A stretch of 64,000 nt of DNA from Methylophilus sp. 5 (lineage in GTDB: Bacteria > Pseudomonadota > Gammaproteobacteria > Burkholderiales > Methylophilaceae): contig NZ_KI911560.1 in NCBI RefSeq assembly GCF_000515275.1, forward strand, positions 992,001-1,056,000. Direction: 5' to 3'. The notes below the pieces were generated by a model. The model was not told the DNA's origin, made no database searches, and saw nothing but the letters and a program-made list of their open reading frames with translations. Every line of letters starts with the position of its first letter. The stretch's first letter is position 1. The position numbers and the translations under genes were made by a program. This document shows positions 35,925 through 47,751 of this stretch, piece by piece.

Positions 35925-36665
35925 TTACTTAAGTACGTTACCGAACATTTGCAAGGTCAACTGATACCCGAGGTTGACCAACTGCGCATCGTAACGTTCA
36001 CCTTCATCGCGCATAAAGGCATGCTGCCCATTAAATTCGTGCCAGGTGTAGTGCAAGCCGGGCAAAGCCGCAAAGCGGTTATAGAGCTCGGCACGCTTGT
36101 CAGCTGGGATATGCGGGTCTTGCTTGCCCCAGATCATCAGCAGCTCGCCTTTGATCTCATTGACGCGCTCCATGCTGTGCTGGCCTGGCTGGTTTGGAAT
36201 AATATTGGTATGCAAATCGGTGGCATAAAAACAGGCGGTCGCTTTCACTTCTGGCTGCAACGCGGCTCTAAAAGCCAGATGGCCGCCAATGCAGAAGCCT
36301 GCAGCGCCCAGGTTACCGTCATACCAAGGCTGTGCATTCAGGTAATCAATCATGGCGCGGTTGTCAGTGTCGTAGGCCTGCACGTCTTTGGCCATTTTGT
36401 CGGCGTTACCTTTGTCACGGCCAGCGTCGTCATAGCCTAATACCGTGCCAATCGGGTTTAATTCATGAAACACTTCCGGCACGAGCACCGCGTAGCCATA
36501 ACCTGCCAACAGACGTGCAGCACGCTCAATCGGGCCGGTCTGCTGAAAGATTTCGGAGTAAAACAAAACCGCAGGCACCTTGCCATCGTGTTTTGGACGA
36601 TGCACATAAGTACGCATCACTCCGGTTGGAGTGTTTAAATCGACGATTTCGCTTGTAATCAGCAT
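35925..36665 (-). CDS. Dienelactone hydrolase family protein
   Basis: A 246-residue alpha/beta hydrolase. The Cys nucleophile is in GAAGFCIGGHLAF, the Asp in MIWGKQDPHIPAD, and the His in FNGQHAFMRDEG, giving the Cys-Asp-His triad of the family. There is no signal peptide. Dienelactone hydrolases proper act in chlorocatechol breakdown, but no aromatic pathway is near and many family members are general cytoplasmic esterases, so the substrate is open. Confidence 0.9.
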   Translation of the reverse strand: MLITSEIVDLNTPTGVMRTYVHRPKHDGKVPAVLFYSEIFQQTGPIERAARLLAGYGYAVLVPEVFHELNPIGTVLGYDDAGRDKGNADKMAKDVQAYDTDNRAMIDYLNAQPWYDGNLGAAGFCIGGHLAFRAALQPEVKATACFYATDLHTNIIPNQPGQHSMERVNEIKGELLMIWGKQDPHIPADKRAELYNRFAALPGLHYTWHEFNGQHAFMRDEGERYDAQLVNLGYQLTLQMFGNVLK

Positions 36666-36816
36666 GGTAAATCCTTAAGACAATCAAAAATATCGGCTAT
36701 TCTAGCGCTGTTTGCACGGCTTTTCACTGGGTTTATAGGCCGAAATGAGAATTTTTTGCATTTTAAGTCGAAAACAGATTGCACGCATACGCCTGCAATC
36801 CTAAATGGGAGTTGAT

Positions 36817-37800
36817 ATGCGCTTATTGCCTCATCTATTGATTTTCGCTGCATGCTGGCTATTCATGCAGGCCGCACAGGCCGAACCTGACCGTGAACTG
36901 GTTTACCGCCTCAAAGCGTCAGTAGTGAAAGTGCATGCCATCACCGCCAGCGGTGGTCATGGAGTCGGCAGTGGCGTGGTTGTCGATAAAGACACGGTCG
37001 CCACCAACTGCCACGTTGTCGCAAACAGTGCCGGCATCAGCATTTCAAAGTTTGGTGAGAGCATCAGCCCAGTTGAAATGATTGCAGACTGGCAACACGA
37101 TATTTGTTTGCTTAAATTCAAGTATCTGGAACTTCCTGCCGTCACTCTAGCCTCAGCCGCCTCGTTACATTATGGCGACGAAGTGTTTTCGATTGGCTTT
37201 CCTGGCGGGCCGCCCAAGCCACAAACCATCGCGGGCAAGGTGCGCGCCTTATATGCTTATGATGGCAGCATGATTGTGCGCACAGACGCAGCCTTTATCA
37301 TGGGCGCCAGCGGCAGCCCGACATTTAATCAATCGGGCGAGCTGGTGTCACTCAGCACCTTTAAAAGTCCGGGTAAGCAGGCTTATTTTTACAGTGTGCC
37401 GGTCGAGTGGATAGTCACCTTAATGCAACACGACGCCACCACCAGCACCAACCCAACGACCACCGCTTTTTGGGACTTGCCACCAGAGGCGCGCCCGCCC
37501 TGGATGCAAGTCGTGCAGCCTTATCAAACTGGCGACTGGTCAGCATTAGAAGGCATTGCACGCGCCTGGCTTTTACAACAACCCGACTCGGCAGAGGCCA
37601 ACTTCTACCTGGCCAGCGCCTTGCATGGCCAAGGGCAGCTTAGCCCCGCGCAACAATCATATGAACGCGCAGTCAGGTTACAGCCCGCCCATATTGATGC
37701 CTGGCGTGGGCTCGCCACCTTGGCACAACAAACGCAACAGTCGGTGCTGCTCAACAACGCCGAGCAACATATCCAGCAGTTAGATGGCCAGGCGCACTAG
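36817..37800 (+). CDS. Exported trypsin-like serine protease with TPR tail
   Basis: 327 residues from the ATG at 36817 (GGGAG upstream; an earlier ATG at 36805 lacks one). The signal peptide ends near AQAEPD. The trypsin fold carries the triad His66 (TNCHVV), Asp95 (HDICLLK) and Ser165 (GASGSP). The last ~100 residues form TPR-like helices (SAEANFYLASALHGQG and the next repeat). No PDZ domain is present, unlike DegP. It probably acts in the periplasm; the target is unknown. Confidence 0.88.
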   Translation: MRLLPHLLIFAACWLFMQAAQAEPDRELVYRLKASVVKVHAITASGGHGVGSGVVVDKDTVATNCHVVANSAGISISKFGESISPVEMIADWQHDICLLKFKYLELPAVTLASAASLHYGDEVFSIGFPGGPPKPQTIAGKVRALYAYDGSMIVRTDAAFIMGASGSPTFNQSGELVSLSTFKSPGKQAYFYSVPVEWIVTLMQHDATTSTNPTTTAFWDLPPEARPPWMQVVQPYQTGDWSALEGIARAWLLQQPDSAEANFYLASALHGQGQLSPAQQSYERAVRLQPAHIDAWRGLATLAQQTQQSVLLNNAEQHIQQLDGQAH

Positions 37801-37863
37801 CATGAACAAGCGTGCCTGCTCTGATAGAATACGTTTTTTTGATGTTTACCCGATTGCATACCT

Positions 37864-39144
37864 ATGACCTCTCGCAACCAGCAACTGTTTGAAAAATCCC
37901 AGCAACTGATCCCAGGTGGCGTCAACTCGCCAGTACGCGCGTTTCGTAGCGTGGGCGGCACGCCTATCTTCTTCAAAAAAGGGCTGGGGTCAAAACTGTG
38001 GGATGTCGATGGCAAGGAATATATCGACTATATCAACTCCTGGGGGCCAATGATTCTGGGGCATGCACACCCTGAAGTGATCGCAGCGGTGCAGCAAGCA
38101 GCGGCTAACAGCCTGAGTTTTGGTGCGCCTACCGGCCTCGAGCTGGAAATGGCCGAACTGATTAACACGCTGGTGCCCAGCATGGAACAAGTACGCCTGG
38201 TCAGTAGCGGCACCGAAGCCACCATGAGCGCCATTCGCGTGGCGCGCGGCTTTACCAAACGCAGCAAAATCGTCAAGTTTGAAGGTTGCTACCATGGCCA
38301 CGCCGACGCCTTACTGGTGAAAGCCGGTTCAGGCTTACTAACCTTTGGCGAGCCAAGCTCTGCCGGTGTACCCGCAGAAGTGGCCGCACACACCTTGACG
38401 CTGGACTACAACAACACACAAATGCTCAAAGATACCTTTGCCAGCATTGGCGATGAAATCGCCTGCGTGATTCTGGAGCCGGTCGTTGGCAATATGAACC
38501 TGATTGTGCCGCAGCAGGAGTTTTTACAAACCTTGCGCGAACTCTGTACCCAGCACGGCATTGTGCTGATTTTTGATGAAGTGATGACTGGCTTTCGCGT
38601 GGCACTAGGCGGCGCACAAGCCTTGTATGGCATCAAGCCAGACATGACCACATTGGGCAAAGTCATTGGCGGCGGTTTGCCGGTGGGCGCATTTGGCGGC
38701 CGCAAAGACATTATGAGCGTATTGGCGCCACTAGGCCCGGTCTACCAGGCAGGCACGCTTTCTGGCAACCCGGTCGCAGTCACAGCGGGCCTCACCACCT
38801 TAAAGCTAGTGCAAGCACCTGGCTTTTATGAAAAACTCACTGCACAAACAGCCAAGCTCACCCACGGCCTGACACAAGCGGCTCAAAGCGCAGGCGTCAC
38901 CTTTAGTGCCCAACACGTAGGCGGCATGTTTGGCCTCTACTTTAGCGCTAGCAACCCAAGCAGCTACGCAGAGATGATGCAGGCAGACAAAAACGCTTTT
39001 AACAAATTCTTTCACAGTATGCTCGATAGCGGCATTTATCTTGGCCCATCAGCGTTTGAAGCAGGGTTTGTCTCAGCAGCACATACTGACGCAGACATTG
39101 CACAAACCGTACAAGCGGCAGCCACTGCATTTGCCAGCCTGTAA
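37864..39144 (+). CDS. hemL: Glutamate-1-semialdehyde 2,1-aminomutase
   Basis: A 426-residue PLP enzyme that makes 5-aminolevulinate for tetrapyrroles. [17 protein letters not shown] opens the protein, the cofactor Asp is in [12 protein letters not shown], and the PLP Lys is K266 in [12 protein letters not shown]. The length equals that of E. coli HemL. hemE, a later step of the same pathway, is 7 kb downstream on the same strand with gltBD between. Confidence 0.97.
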   Translation: MTSRNQQLFEKSQQLIPGGVNSPVRAFRSVGGTPIFFKKGLGSKLWDVDGKEYIDYINSWGPMILGHAHPEVIAAVQQAAANSLSFGAPTGLELEMAELINTLVPSMEQVRLVSSGTEATMSAIRVARGFTKRSKIVKFEGCYHGHADALLVKAGSGLLTFGEPSSAGVPAEVAAHTLTLDYNNTQMLKDTFASIGDEIACVILEPVVGNMNLIVPQQEFLQTLRELCTQHGIVLIFDEVMTGFRVALGGAQALYGIKPDMTTLGKVIGGGLPVGAFGGRKDIMSVLAPLGPVYQAGTLSGNPVAVTAGLTTLKLVQAPGFYEKLTAQTAKLTHGLTQAAQSAGVTFSAQHVGGMFGLYFSASNPSSYAEMMQADKNAFNKFFHSMLDSGIYLGPSAFEAGFVSAAHTDADIAQTVQAAATAFASL

Positions 39145-39531
39145 TTGACTCACCGCCCCTGCGCCTGATCACACAAAAGACGCAAGGGGCACTGGCCCAA
39201 GCCAACAACTCAGCCCTCACCCTGCCGCGCAAACTGCGCACTAAATTGCATCTCTTCACCCCACACAGCCATGGTATGCAGCCTGCAAGGCGCGCATCCA
39301 AAAACTGCATTTTCCCCAATCAAAACAGCATCGCCATCACAGACACTTGTTGCCACCGTTCCCCGCATAATGCTCTGATAAACAGCCTTAATTGCTATTT
39401 TTTATCGGTAAATAAAAACCATTCTCAATTAAGATAAAAAAATAGATTTATCCGTTATTTAACGCAGGCTAAACAATTGAAATTGCTAAACTTTAACGGT
39501 ATCATTGAAGGTTCCTCCAAATGTTTTGTAA
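39145..39531. other. Intergenic region hemL / gltB
   Basis: 387 bp without a gene. The first half shows nothing clear. The second half is AT-rich and holds the gltB promoter (39477-39505) and, at 39410-39428, a sequence loosely like a Fur box on the minus strand (TTGAGAATGG then TTTTTATTT). Confidence 0.5.
39477..39505 (+). promoter_or_regulatory. Promoter of gltB
   Basis: TTGAAA (39477-39482), a 17-bp spacer and TATCAT (39500-39505) make a good sigma-70-type promoter 26 bp before the gltB start codon. Confidence 0.6.
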
Positions 39532-42500
39532 GTGAAGAATCTGGCAATGGACATGCAGTCTGACAACAACGTGATGAGTGCTTCTCAAGATACCGCAACC
39601 GCTCTGGACGACCAGTTTGGTTTAGCTCCCCAATCTCAGGGTTTATACGACAGACGCCACGAAAAGGATAGCTGTGGCGTGGGCTTTGTTGCCCATATTA
39701 AAGGCCAGAAAAGCCATGATATCGTCGCTAAAGGCCTGCAGCTGCTAGACAACCTGACGCACCGCGGTGCAACTGGTTACGACCCTAAGCTGGGCGATGG
39801 CGCGGGCTTGCTGATGCAAATGCCTGACACTTTTATGCGCGAAGAAGCGGCTAACCTGGGCATGACGCTGCCAGCCGTGGGCCAATACGCCGTGGGCCAG
39901 GCCTTCTTGCCGCAAAACGCTGATAACCGCGCCAAATGCGAAGCCATTTTTGCGCAAATCATCGCTGAAGAAAACCAAACACTATTAGGCTGGCGCGATG
40001 TGCCAGTCGACAGCAGCAATATTGCTGATGCAGCACGCGCCGTTGAGCCTGTGATGCGCCAGGTATTTATTGCCAGCACTACAACAGACAGCATCGCATT
40101 CGAACGCAAATGCTTCGTCATCCGCAAACGGATTGAGCATGCGATTCGCGCGCTCAACCTGCAAGACAAAGCACAGTTTTACATGCCGTCTTTCTCCTCC
40201 CGCACCATTGTCTACAAAGGCATGCTGCTGGCGAACGAAGTGGGCATTTACTATAAAGACCTGAAAGATGCGCGCGTGGTATCGGCGCTGGCGCTGGTAC
40301 ACCAACGCTTCTCCACCAACACGTTCCCCGCCTGGGATCTGGCACACCCATTCCGCATGATCGCGCACAACGGTGAAATCAACACCGTACAGGGCAACGT
40401 CAACTGGATGGCAGCGCGTCACGAAACCATGAAGTCCGCCGTATTAGGCGAAGATCTGGAAAAACTGTGGCCATTGATTGCCGAAGGCCAGTCTGACTCT
40501 GCCTGTTTTGACAACTGCCTGGAGTTGCTGGTGGCTGGCGGTTACAGCCTGCCGCACGCCATGATGATGCTGATTCCAGAAGCCTGGGCCGGCAACCCGC
40601 TGATGGATGAAGACCGTCGTGCGTTTTACGAATACCATGCCGCGCTGATGGAGCCATGGGATGGCCCGGCTGCTGTAGCCTTTACCGATGGCAAAATGAT
40701 TGGTGCCACCCTGGACCGTAACGGTTTGCGCCCTGCGCGCTACCTGGTGACAGAAGATGACATCGTGATGATGGCGTCTGAAATGGGTGTAATCACCTTC
40801 CCACAAGAAAAAATCGTTAAAAAATGGCGCTTGCAGCCAGGCAAAATGTTGCTGATCGACATGGAGCAAGGCCGCATTATTGATGACGAAGAAGTCAAAA
40901 CAGAACTGGCACAAGCCAAGCCTTACCGTCAATGGATTGAACAAACCCGTTTTCATCTGACCGAGTTGCCAAATGTAGGCAGCGGCGAAGTCAGCCTGAA
41001 TGCCGACTTGCTGGATACACAACAAGCCTTTGGTTATTCACAGGAAGACCTCAAGTTTGTGTTGCAGCCGATGATAGATAACGGCGAAGAGGGTTCTGGC
41101 TCGATGGGTAACGACGCGGCGCTGCCGGTGTTGTCCAACAAAGCCAAAACTTTGTACAACTACTTTAAACAGCTGTTCGCACAAGTGACCAACCCGCCAA
41201 TTGACCCGATTCGTGAAGAATTGGTGATGTCTTTGGTGACATTTATCGGCCCAAAACCTAACCTGCTGGCGGTTGACGAAACCAATCCGCCATTGCGTCT
41301 GGAAAGCAGCCAACCAGTATTGAGCCTGGACGGCCTGGAAAAACTCAAACAAATCGAGTCCCTGACCAAAGGACAGTTCAAGTCCATCGTGCTCGACCTG
41401 ACCTACGATGCCACACTTGGCAAAGCAGGCATGAAACAGGCTCTGGATATCTTGCATGACCAAGCTGAAAAAGCGGTGCATGACGGTTACAACGTGCTGA
41501 TCCTGTCAGACCGCAGCGTGTCTGCCAGCCGCATCGCGATTCCGGCGTTGCTGGCTTGCTCTGCCACACATGAGTTCCTGGTTAAGGCAGGTTTGCGCAC
41601 CAGCACCGGCCTGGTGATTGACACTGGCTCAGCACGTGAAGTACACCACTTTGCCCTGTTAGCAGGTTACGGTGCCGAGGCAGTCTGCCCATGGCTGGTG
41701 TATGAAACCATGAAGACCATGACCGGCGATGTTGAAAAAGCCGGCAAAAACTTTGTTAAAGCGATCGGCAAAGGCTTATACAAAGTGATGTCCAAAATGG
41801 GTATCTCTACTTACCAATCTTACTGTGGCGCGCAGATTTTTGAAGCCATCGGCTTGAACAGCCAGTTCGTCAATGACTACTTTACTGGCACAGTGAGCCA
41901 GATTGAAGGCATTGGCCTGGAACAAGTGGCCGAAGAAACCCTGCGCCTGCACACCCAAGCCTTTGGTAGCGATCCTGTGCTGTCAAATGCGCTGGAAGCA
42001 GGCGGCGATTATGCCTTCCGTGTACGTGGTGAAGAGCACTTGTGGACACCGCAGTCGATCAGCAAACTGCAAAATGCCACACGTACCGGCCAGTATGAGA
42101 CTTATAAAGAATATGCTGCACTGATTAACGATCAGACCCGCCGTCACATGACCTTGCGTGGCTTGTTCGAAATCAAAGCAGCGGGCAATGCGATTCCGTT
42201 GGATCAGGTTGAATCGGCCAAAGAGATCGTTAAGCGCTTTGCAACTGGTGCCATGTCACTGGGCTCAATCTCCACCGAAGCGCACGCCACACTGGCGGTG
42301 GCAATGAACCGCATTGGCGGCAAGTCCAACACCGGTGAAGGCGGTGAAGACGTTAAACGTTTCATTCCGGTACAAGTGGATTCCAGCATTGCCAAAGTGC
42401 TGGGTTCTGACCTGATTGAAGCCGATGTGGCCTTGAAAGCAGGCGACTCCATGCGCTCACGCATCAAGCAAGTGGCTTCTGGCCGCTTTGGCGTCACGGC

Positions 42501-44223
42501 TGAATACTTAAGCAGCGCTGACCAGATCCAGATCAAGATGGCACAAGGCGCCAAGCCAGGTGAAGGCGGTCAACTGCCTGGCCATAAAGTATCGCCATAC
42601 ATTGCGAAACTGCGTTTCTCAGTGCCTGGCGTGGGCTTGATTTCACCGCCGCCACACCACGATATTTATTCGATTGAAGATTTGGCGCAGCTGATTCATG
42701 ACTTGAAAAACGCCAATCCAAAAGCCTCAATTTCGGTAAAACTGGTATCAGAAACCGGCATTGGTACTGTTGCAGCTGGTGTCGCTAAAGCCAAGTCCGA
42801 CCACATTGTGGTGGCTGGCCATGACGGTGGTACTGGCGCTTCGCCGATTTCATCGATCAAGCATGCCGGTACGCCATGGGAGCTCGGCCTGGCCGAAACC
42901 CAGCAAACCCTGGTATTAAATCAGCTGCGTGGCCGTGTTGTATTGCAAGTCGATGGTCAGATGAAAACCGGCCGCGACGTATTGATTGGTGCCTTGTTGG
43001 GTGCGGATGAGTTTGGTTTCGCCACCGCGCCACTGGTGGTTGAAGGCTGTATCATGATGCGTAAGTGTCACTTGAACACCTGCCCGGTCGGTGTCGCAAC
43101 ACAAGACCCTGAGCTGCGTAAGAAATTTACCGGCCAACCAGAACACGTCGTCAACTACTTCTTCTTTGTCGCAGAAGAACTACGTGAACTGATGGCCAGC
43201 ATCGGCATTGCCAAGTTTGACGACCTGATTGGTCGCGCAGACTTGCTGGACATGAAAGCCGGGATTGAGCACTGGAAAATCAACGGCCTGGACTTCAGCA
43301 AGGTATTCCACTTGCCAGAAATGCCAGCCAGCGTGTCACGCAAAAATAACGATGTACAAGACCATGGCCTGGTGAAAGCACTGGACAATCAACTGATTGA
43401 ACTGGCAAAACCGGCATTGGAAATAGGCGAAAAAGTCAGCATCAACCTGCCTATCGTCAACACCAACCGTACAGTGGGCACCATGCTGTCGCATGAAGTG
43501 GCCAGCCGTTATGGCCATGCAGGCTTGCCAGACGACACCATTAGCGTCAAATTTACCGGCACGTCTGGCCAAAGCTTTGCGGCTTTCCTGGCCAAAGGCA
43601 TTACGTTTGAACTGACTGGTGAAGGTAACGACTACGTAGGTAAAGGCCAATGTGGTGGTCGCATTATTATCAAACCACCAGCGACATTCCGCGGCCTGTC
43701 ATACGAGAACATTATTGTCGGCAACACCGTCATGTACGGTGCCACCACCGGCCAGAGCTTCTTGAGCGGCGTCGCAGGTGAGCGCTTCTGTGTGCGTAAC
43801 TCAGGCGCCACCGCCGTGGTTGAAGGCGTGGGTAACCACGGTTGCGAATACATGACTGGCGGTACAGTGCTGGTGCTGGGTCAAACCGGCCAGAACTTTG
43901 CGGCAGGCATGAGCGGCGGTATCGCCTATGTTTACGACATTGACGGCAAATTTGCCCATCGTTGCAATATGAGCATGGTATCACTGGAAAAAGTGGAAGC
44001 CGCTGAAGCCGATATTGGCAAAGTGCAGCATCTGGGTCAGCCTGATGAAGTGATTTTAAAGGGCCTGATCGAACAGCACCTTGCGCTAACGGGTAGCCCG
44101 CGGGCAAAAGACCTTCTGGCTGACTGGCCAACGTCACGTGCAAAATTCGTTAAAGTATTCCCTAACGAATACAAACGCGCACTGACCGAAATGGCTGCAG
44201 CTTCTGCCAAACAAGCCGCTTAA
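39532..44223 (+). CDS. gltB: Glutamate synthase large subunit
   Basis: A 1563-residue NADPH-GOGAT alpha subunit making glutamate from glutamine and 2-oxoglutarate. The glutaminase nucleophile is Cys48 (KDSCGVGF), exposed after propeptide removal. The central linker, the FMN barrel ([24 protein letters not shown]) and the GXGXG beta-helix follow. The 3Fe-4S cysteines are in [13 protein letters not shown] and the preceding Cys. The start could be the GTG at 39532 or the ATG at 39547; neither has a clear ribosome site. gltD lies 87 bp downstream. Confidence 0.97.
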   Translation: MKNLAMDMQSDNNVMSASQDTATALDDQFGLAPQSQGLYDRRHEKDSCGVGFVAHIKGQKSHDIVAKGLQLLDNLTHRGATGYDPKLGDGAGLLMQMPDTFMREEAANLGMTLPAVGQYAVGQAFLPQNADNRAKCEAIFAQIIAEENQTLLGWRDVPVDSSNIADAARAVEPVMRQVFIASTTTDSIAFERKCFVIRKRIEHAIRALNLQDKAQFYMPSFSSRTIVYKGMLLANEVGIYYKDLKDARVVSALALVHQRFSTNTFPAWDLAHPFRMIAHNGEINTVQGNVNWMAARHETMKSAVLGEDLEKLWPLIAEGQSDSACFDNCLELLVAGGYSLPHAMMMLIPEAWAGNPLMDEDRRAFYEYHAALMEPWDGPAAVAFTDGKMIGATLDRNGLRPARYLVTEDDIVMMASEMGVITFPQEKIVKKWRLQPGKMLLIDMEQGRIIDDEEVKTELAQAKPYRQWIEQTRFHLTELPNVGSGEVSLNADLLDTQQAFGYSQEDLKFVLQPMIDNGEEGSGSMGNDAALPVLSNKAKTLYNYFKQLFAQVTNPPIDPIREELVMSLVTFIGPKPNLLAVDETNPPLRLESSQPVLSLDGLEKLKQIESLTKGQFKSIVLDLTYDATLGKAGMKQALDILHDQAEKAVHDGYNVLILSDRSVSASRIAIPALLACSATHEFLVKAGLRTSTGLVIDTGSAREVHHFALLAGYGAEAVCPWLVYETMKTMTGDVEKAGKNFVKAIGKGLYKVMSKMGISTYQSYCGAQIFEAIGLNSQFVNDYFTGTVSQIEGIGLEQVAEETLRLHTQAFGSDPVLSNALEAGGDYAFRVRGEEHLWTPQSISKLQNATRTGQYETYKEYAALINDQTRRHMTLRGLFEIKAAGNAIPLDQVESAKEIVKRFATGAMSLGSISTEAHATLAVAMNRIGGKSNTGEGGEDVKRFIPVQVDSSIAKVLGSDLIEADVALKAGDSMRSRIKQVASGRFGVTAEYLSSADQIQIKMAQGAKPGEGGQLPGHKVSPYIAKLRFSVPGVGLISPPPHHDIYSIEDLAQLIHDLKNANPKASISVKLVSETGIGTVAAGVAKAKSDHIVVAGHDGGTGASPISSIKHAGTPWELGLAETQQTLVLNQLRGRVVLQVDGQMKTGRDVLIGALLGADEFGFATAPLVVEGCIMMRKCHLNTCPVGVATQDPELRKKFTGQPEHVVNYFFFVAEELRELMASIGIAKFDDLIGRADLLDMKAGIEHWKINGLDFSKVFHLPEMPASVSRKNNDVQDHGLVKALDNQLIELAKPALEIGEKVSINLPIVNTNRTVGTMLSHEVASRYGHAGLPDDTISVKFTGTSGQSFAAFLAKGITFELTGEGNDYVGKGQCGGRIIIKPPATFRGLSYENIIVGNTVMYGATTGQSFLSGVAGERFCVRNSGATAVVEGVGNHGCEYMTGGTVLVLGQTGQNFAAGMSGGIAYVYDIDGKFAHRCNMSMVSLEKVEAAEADIGKVQHLGQPDEVILKGLIEQHLALTGSPRAKDLLADWPTSRAKFVKVFPNEYKRALTEMAAASAKQAA

Positions 44224-44243
44224 TCGTTTTTGTTAATTGAATG

Positions 44244-44260
44244 CCCCGCGTAAAGCGGGG
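44244..44260 (+). promoter_or_regulatory. Hairpin between gltB and gltD
   Basis: CCCCGC-GTAAA-GCGGGG is a strong short stem without a T run. It may slow 3' decay or partly uncouple gltD from gltB. Confidence 0.4.
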
Positions 44261-44310
44261 ACTTGTTAAGGTTGCGTCCTCACGAAGCAACAGGGAAGAG
44301 ATGATTTCAC

Positions 44311-45738
44311 ATGGGTAAAGTCACAGGTTTCATGGAGTTTGATCGTCTGGCAGAAGAAAGCCTGCCGGTTCAAAATCGTGTCAAAAACTACAAAGAGTTC
44401 GTCCTGCATTTGACAGACGACCAGGCCAAACAACAAGGCGCACGCTGCATGGACTGCGGCATTCCTTTTTGCACCACCGGCTGTCCAATCAACAATATTA
44501 TTCCTGACTGGAATGATCTGGTGTATCACCAGGACTGGCGCAATGCGATTGATGTGCTGCATTCAACCAACAACTTCCCTGATTTCACCGGCCGCATTTG
44601 CCCGGCACCTTGTGAAGCTGCCTGTACTTTAAACATCAATAACGACGCCGTGGGGATTAAATCCATCGAGCATGCGATTATCGACAAAGCCTGGGAAAAC
44701 GGCTGGGTCACACCGCAAATCAACCCGAACAAAACTGGCAAAAATATTGCGGTGGTTGGTTCAGGCCCCGCTGGCCTGGCTGCGGCACAGCAATTGGCAC
44801 GTGCGGGCCACAGCGTCACGGTGCTTGAGAAAAATGACCGTATCGGCGGCTTGCTGCGTTATGGTATCCCTGACTTCAAGCTGGACAAATCAGGCATTGA
44901 CCGCCGTATGGCACAAATGGAAGCCGAAGGCGTGACTTTCAAAGTGAACCAGAATGTGGGCGAGAACGTGAGCGCGGCTGAGTTAGAGCGTGATTTTGAC
45001 GCGGTGATTTTAGCCGGTGGTGCTGAGTTACCACGTGACCTGCCAGTCTCTGGCCGCGACCTCGATGGCGTGCACTTTGCCATGGACTTTTTAACACCGA
45101 ACAACAAAATGGTGGCCGGTGACACCGTGCCCAATCAGATCAAAGCGACTGGCAAACATGTTGTCGTGATCGGTGGTGGTGATACTGGCTCTGACTGTGT
45201 CGGCACCTCTAACCGCCATGGTGCAGTCAGCGTCACTCAGTTTGAATTAATGCCGCAACCACCAGAAAAAGAAAATAAATCACTGGTGTGGCCAAACTGG
45301 CCGCTCAAAATGCGCACCTCCAGCTCACACGAAGAAGGCGCAGATCGTGACTGGTCTATCACCACCAAAGAGCTGATTGGGGAAAACGGCAAACTGACCG
45401 CCCTCAAAGGCGCCCGCGTAGAGTGGAAAGACGGCAAAATGGTTGAAGTGCCTGGCTCTGAATTCACCATTCAAGCAGACCTGGTATTTTTAGCCATGGG
45501 CTTTGTCTCGCCGCTACAAAAAGTGTTGGATGCCTTTGGCGTAGAAAAAGATAACCGTGGTAATGTAAAAGCCACGACAGACGGCGACGGTTGCTACAAA
45601 ACCAGCAAAGCCAAGGTATTTGCGGCGGGCGATATGCGCCGTGGTCAATCCCTGGTGGTCTGGGCGATCCGTGAAGGCCGTCAATGCGCCCGCGAAGTCG
45701 ATGCTTTCTTGATGGGCAGCTCTACCTTGCCACGATAA
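44311..45738 (+). CDS. gltD: Glutamate synthase small subunit
   Basis: A 475-residue flavoprotein that takes electrons from NADPH and passes them through 4Fe-4S centres to GltB. The N-terminal cysteine clusters are [18 protein letters not shown] and [12 protein letters not shown]. The FAD site is [19 protein letters not shown] and the NADPH site is [14 protein letters not shown]. It sits directly after gltB and has its own terminator. Confidence 0.97.
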   Translation: MGKVTGFMEFDRLAEESLPVQNRVKNYKEFVLHLTDDQAKQQGARCMDCGIPFCTTGCPINNIIPDWNDLVYHQDWRNAIDVLHSTNNFPDFTGRICPAPCEAACTLNINNDAVGIKSIEHAIIDKAWENGWVTPQINPNKTGKNIAVVGSGPAGLAAAQQLARAGHSVTVLEKNDRIGGLLRYGIPDFKLDKSGIDRRMAQMEAEGVTFKVNQNVGENVSAAELERDFDAVILAGGAELPRDLPVSGRDLDGVHFAMDFLTPNNKMVAGDTVPNQIKATGKHVVVIGGGDTGSDCVGTSNRHGAVSVTQFELMPQPPEKENKSLVWPNWPLKMRTSSSHEEGADRDWSITTKELIGENGKLTALKGARVEWKDGKMVEVPGSEFTIQADLVFLAMGFVSPLQKVLDAFGVEKDNRGNVKATTDGDGCYKTSKAKVFAAGDMRRGQSLVVWAIREGRQCAREVDAFLMGSSTLPR

Positions 45739-45762
45739 GTCCGCGCAATCGCAGACTTTCAT

Positions 45763-45796
45763 AAACGCCGATGACTATCATCGGCGTTTTTATTTG
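45763..45796 (+). terminator. Terminator of gltBD
   Basis: Perfect 12-bp arms (AAACGCCGATGA and TCATCGGCGTTT) around CTA, then a T run, 24 bp after the gltD stop. Confidence 0.9.
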
Positions 45797-45921
45797 TCAT
45801 ACCGCAAAAAAACCGCATTCTTTCAGGTGAAACAGCAGCTTGGCCTTTATAATCATGCTTTTACATATTCTTGACCTGCCAGCAACCCGCTGTACAGGGC
45901 AGCTACGGTAATCAATCACCC

Positions 45922-46986
45922 ATGACTCAACTTCAAAACGACACCTTTTTGCGCGCTTTACTGCGCCAACCTACAGAATACACCCCGGTTTGGATGATGC
46001 GCCAGGCTGGCCGCTATTTGCCAGAGTACCGCGAGAGCCGCAAAACCGCTGGCAGCTTTATGCAGCTATGCCAAAGCCCGTCTTTTGCGACTGAAGTGAC
46101 CCTGCAACCACTAGATCGCTATCCACAACTGGATGCAGCCATCCTTTTTAGTGACATTTTGACCGTGCCGGACGCCATGGGCCTGGGGCTGTATTTTGAA
46201 GAAGGCGAAGGCCCTAAATTTGAGCGCACTTTGCAGGCAGAAGCAGATATTCTCAAGCTCGAAGTGCCAGACATGGCTAAATTGCAATATGTGTTTGATG
46301 CTGTCAGCAGCATTCGCAAAGCACTGAATGGCCGCGTGCCATTGATCGGCTTTTCCGGCAGCCCATGGACACTGGCAACCTATATGGTTGAAGGCAAAGG
46401 CGGCACTGACTTTTTGAACACCAAAAAAATGGGCTATGCCAGACCGGAGTTACTGCATCACATTCTGGAAGTCACGTCACAAACCGTGATTCAATACCTG
46501 AATGCCCAAATTGCCGCAGGCGCCCAAGCAGTGATGATTTTTGACTCTTGGGGCGGTGCGTTATCACATGATGCCTACACTGAGTTTTCGCTGAATTATA
46601 TGCAAAAAATCGTCGCTGGCCTGACTAAAACTGCCGAGGGCAAACCTGTGCCTAGCGTCGTTTTCACCAAAGGTGGCGGCTTATGGCTGGAGGCGCAAGC
46701 CGCCATTGGCGCCGATGCATTGGGCCTGGACTGGACGGTAGACCTGGCACAAGCACGGCAGCGTGTAGGCAGCCAAGTCGCCCTGCAAGGCAATATGGAC
46801 CCAGCCATTTTACTGAGCTCCCCTGCCGCGATTGAAAAAGAAGTGGCGCGCATTCTGGCAAGCTTCGGCCACGGTCATGGCCATGTATTTAACCTGGGCC
46901 ACGGCATTACACAGTGGACGCCGCCAGAGCACGCAGCCTGCATGCTGGAAACCGTGCGCAAGCTGAGCCCGCAATACCATCTGTAA
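45922..46986 (+). CDS. hemE: Uroporphyrinogen decarboxylase
   Basis: 354 residues, the same length as E. coli HemE; removes four carboxyl groups from uroporphyrinogen III. The signature [15 protein letters not shown] is near the N-terminus, with [16 protein letters not shown] and [10 protein letters not shown] further on. I use the ATG at 45922 (MTQLQND); the frame stays open to 45871 but adds residues not expected in the family. Confidence 0.97.
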   Translation: MTQLQNDTFLRALLRQPTEYTPVWMMRQAGRYLPEYRESRKTAGSFMQLCQSPSFATEVTLQPLDRYPQLDAAILFSDILTVPDAMGLGLYFEEGEGPKFERTLQAEADILKLEVPDMAKLQYVFDAVSSIRKALNGRVPLIGFSGSPWTLATYMVEGKGGTDFLNTKKMGYARPELLHHILEVTSQTVIQYLNAQIAAGAQAVMIFDSWGGALSHDAYTEFSLNYMQKIVAGLTKTAEGKPVPSVVFTKGGGLWLEAQAAIGADALGLDWTVDLAQARQRVGSQVALQGNMDPAILLSSPAAIEKEVARILASFGHGHGHVFNLGHGITQWTPPEHAACMLETVRKLSPQYHL

Positions 46987-46999
46987 TGCAGGCCTGAAT

Positions 47000-47034
47000 A
47001 AAAAAACCGCCAATGCATCATTGGCGGTTTTTTT
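47000..47034. terminator. Bidirectional terminator, hemE / cytochrome b561
   Basis: Perfect 15-bp arms (AAAAAAACCGCCAAT and ATTGGCGGTTTTTTT) around GCATC lie between two converging genes. Confidence 0.9.
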
Positions 47035-47051
47035 ATTGCCTGATCACAGAC

Positions 47052-47648
47052 TTACTTTAAAGTCATACGCGACATGGTCTCGTCTTTATCAATCAATTTA
47101 TGCTTGAGTGCACCAATCACGTGCACAATAAACACCGCCAGCAAAATATTGGCAAACAACTCGTGGGACTCTTTGAAGGCATCGCGCAAATCGGCATTAT
47201 CCAGGCCACCAAATACCTCCAGCCCAAACCATTTCAATCCAAACTTGCTGTAAAGCGTCATTAACACACCCGTCAAAGGCATGCCAACCATCAACAAGTA
47301 CAGCAAATGATGTGCACCAGTAGCCACTTTGCGCTCCAGCGCAGAATAGCTGGCAAGCATGGCAGGTGGTGTGTGGCTGATACGCCAGTAAACCCGGAAC
47401 AAAATCAGCCATAGCAGGCTAAAGCCTAGCGATTTATGCAGGTTGAAATACAGGTTTCTGGCACTGGCTGGCTCGGCCATTTGCCAGGTATAAATACCGG
47501 CATCAAACAAGTCAAAAGCAGTTTGCTTGGGGCCATCTTTTGGCAACCCACCCATATACCAGCCAAGGGCAAACATGGCAATGATCGCCAGCGCGATTAG
47601 CCAGTGCAAAATAACAGCCACCTTGTTATAACGCTGCGTTGAACTCAT
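47052..47648 (-). CDS. Cytochrome b561 family protein
   Basis: A 198-residue di-heme membrane protein of the CybB type. It has four hydrophobic helices with His ligands in VILHWLIALAIIAMF, YFNLHKSLGFSLL, AHHLLYLLMVGMPLTG and VFIVHVIGALKHK. These proteins move electrons between quinone and periplasmic partners, and some act as superoxide:quinone oxidoreductases. It is divergent from the SoxH-like hydrolase gene across a region with CATGAA repeats, so the two may share control. Confidence 0.92.
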   Translation of the reverse strand: MSSTQRYNKVAVILHWLIALAIIAMFALGWYMGGLPKDGPKQTAFDLFDAGIYTWQMAEPASARNLYFNLHKSLGFSLLWLILFRVYWRISHTPPAMLASYSALERKVATGAHHLLYLLMVGMPLTGVLMTLYSKFGLKWFGLEVFGGLDNADLRDAFKESHELFANILLAVFIVHVIGALKHKLIDKDETMSRMTLK

Positions 47649-47701
47649 TGAATCTCCTTAATCCCTTAACTTTATTGGCTTGTGACAGTGGTCACTATGT
47701 C

Positions 47702-47740
47702 TTCATGCATGAATTGATTATGATGCATGAATCATTCATG
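47702..47740. promoter_or_regulatory. Paired CATGAA palindromes between cytochrome b561 and SoxH-like genes
   Basis: TTCATGCATGAA (47702-47713) is a perfect palindrome. CATGAAT-C-ATTCATG (47726-47740) is a second one built from the same half site. They lie in the divergent promoter region, the second ending 11 bp before the hydrolase ATG. They look like two operators for one dimeric regulator. Confidence 0.5.
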
Positions 47741-47751
47741 GGTGAGTCGTC

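Noticed and set aside
44526-44819. Minus-strand frame inside gltD
   Set aside because: It overlaps the Fe-S cysteine region of gltD, which is fully supported.
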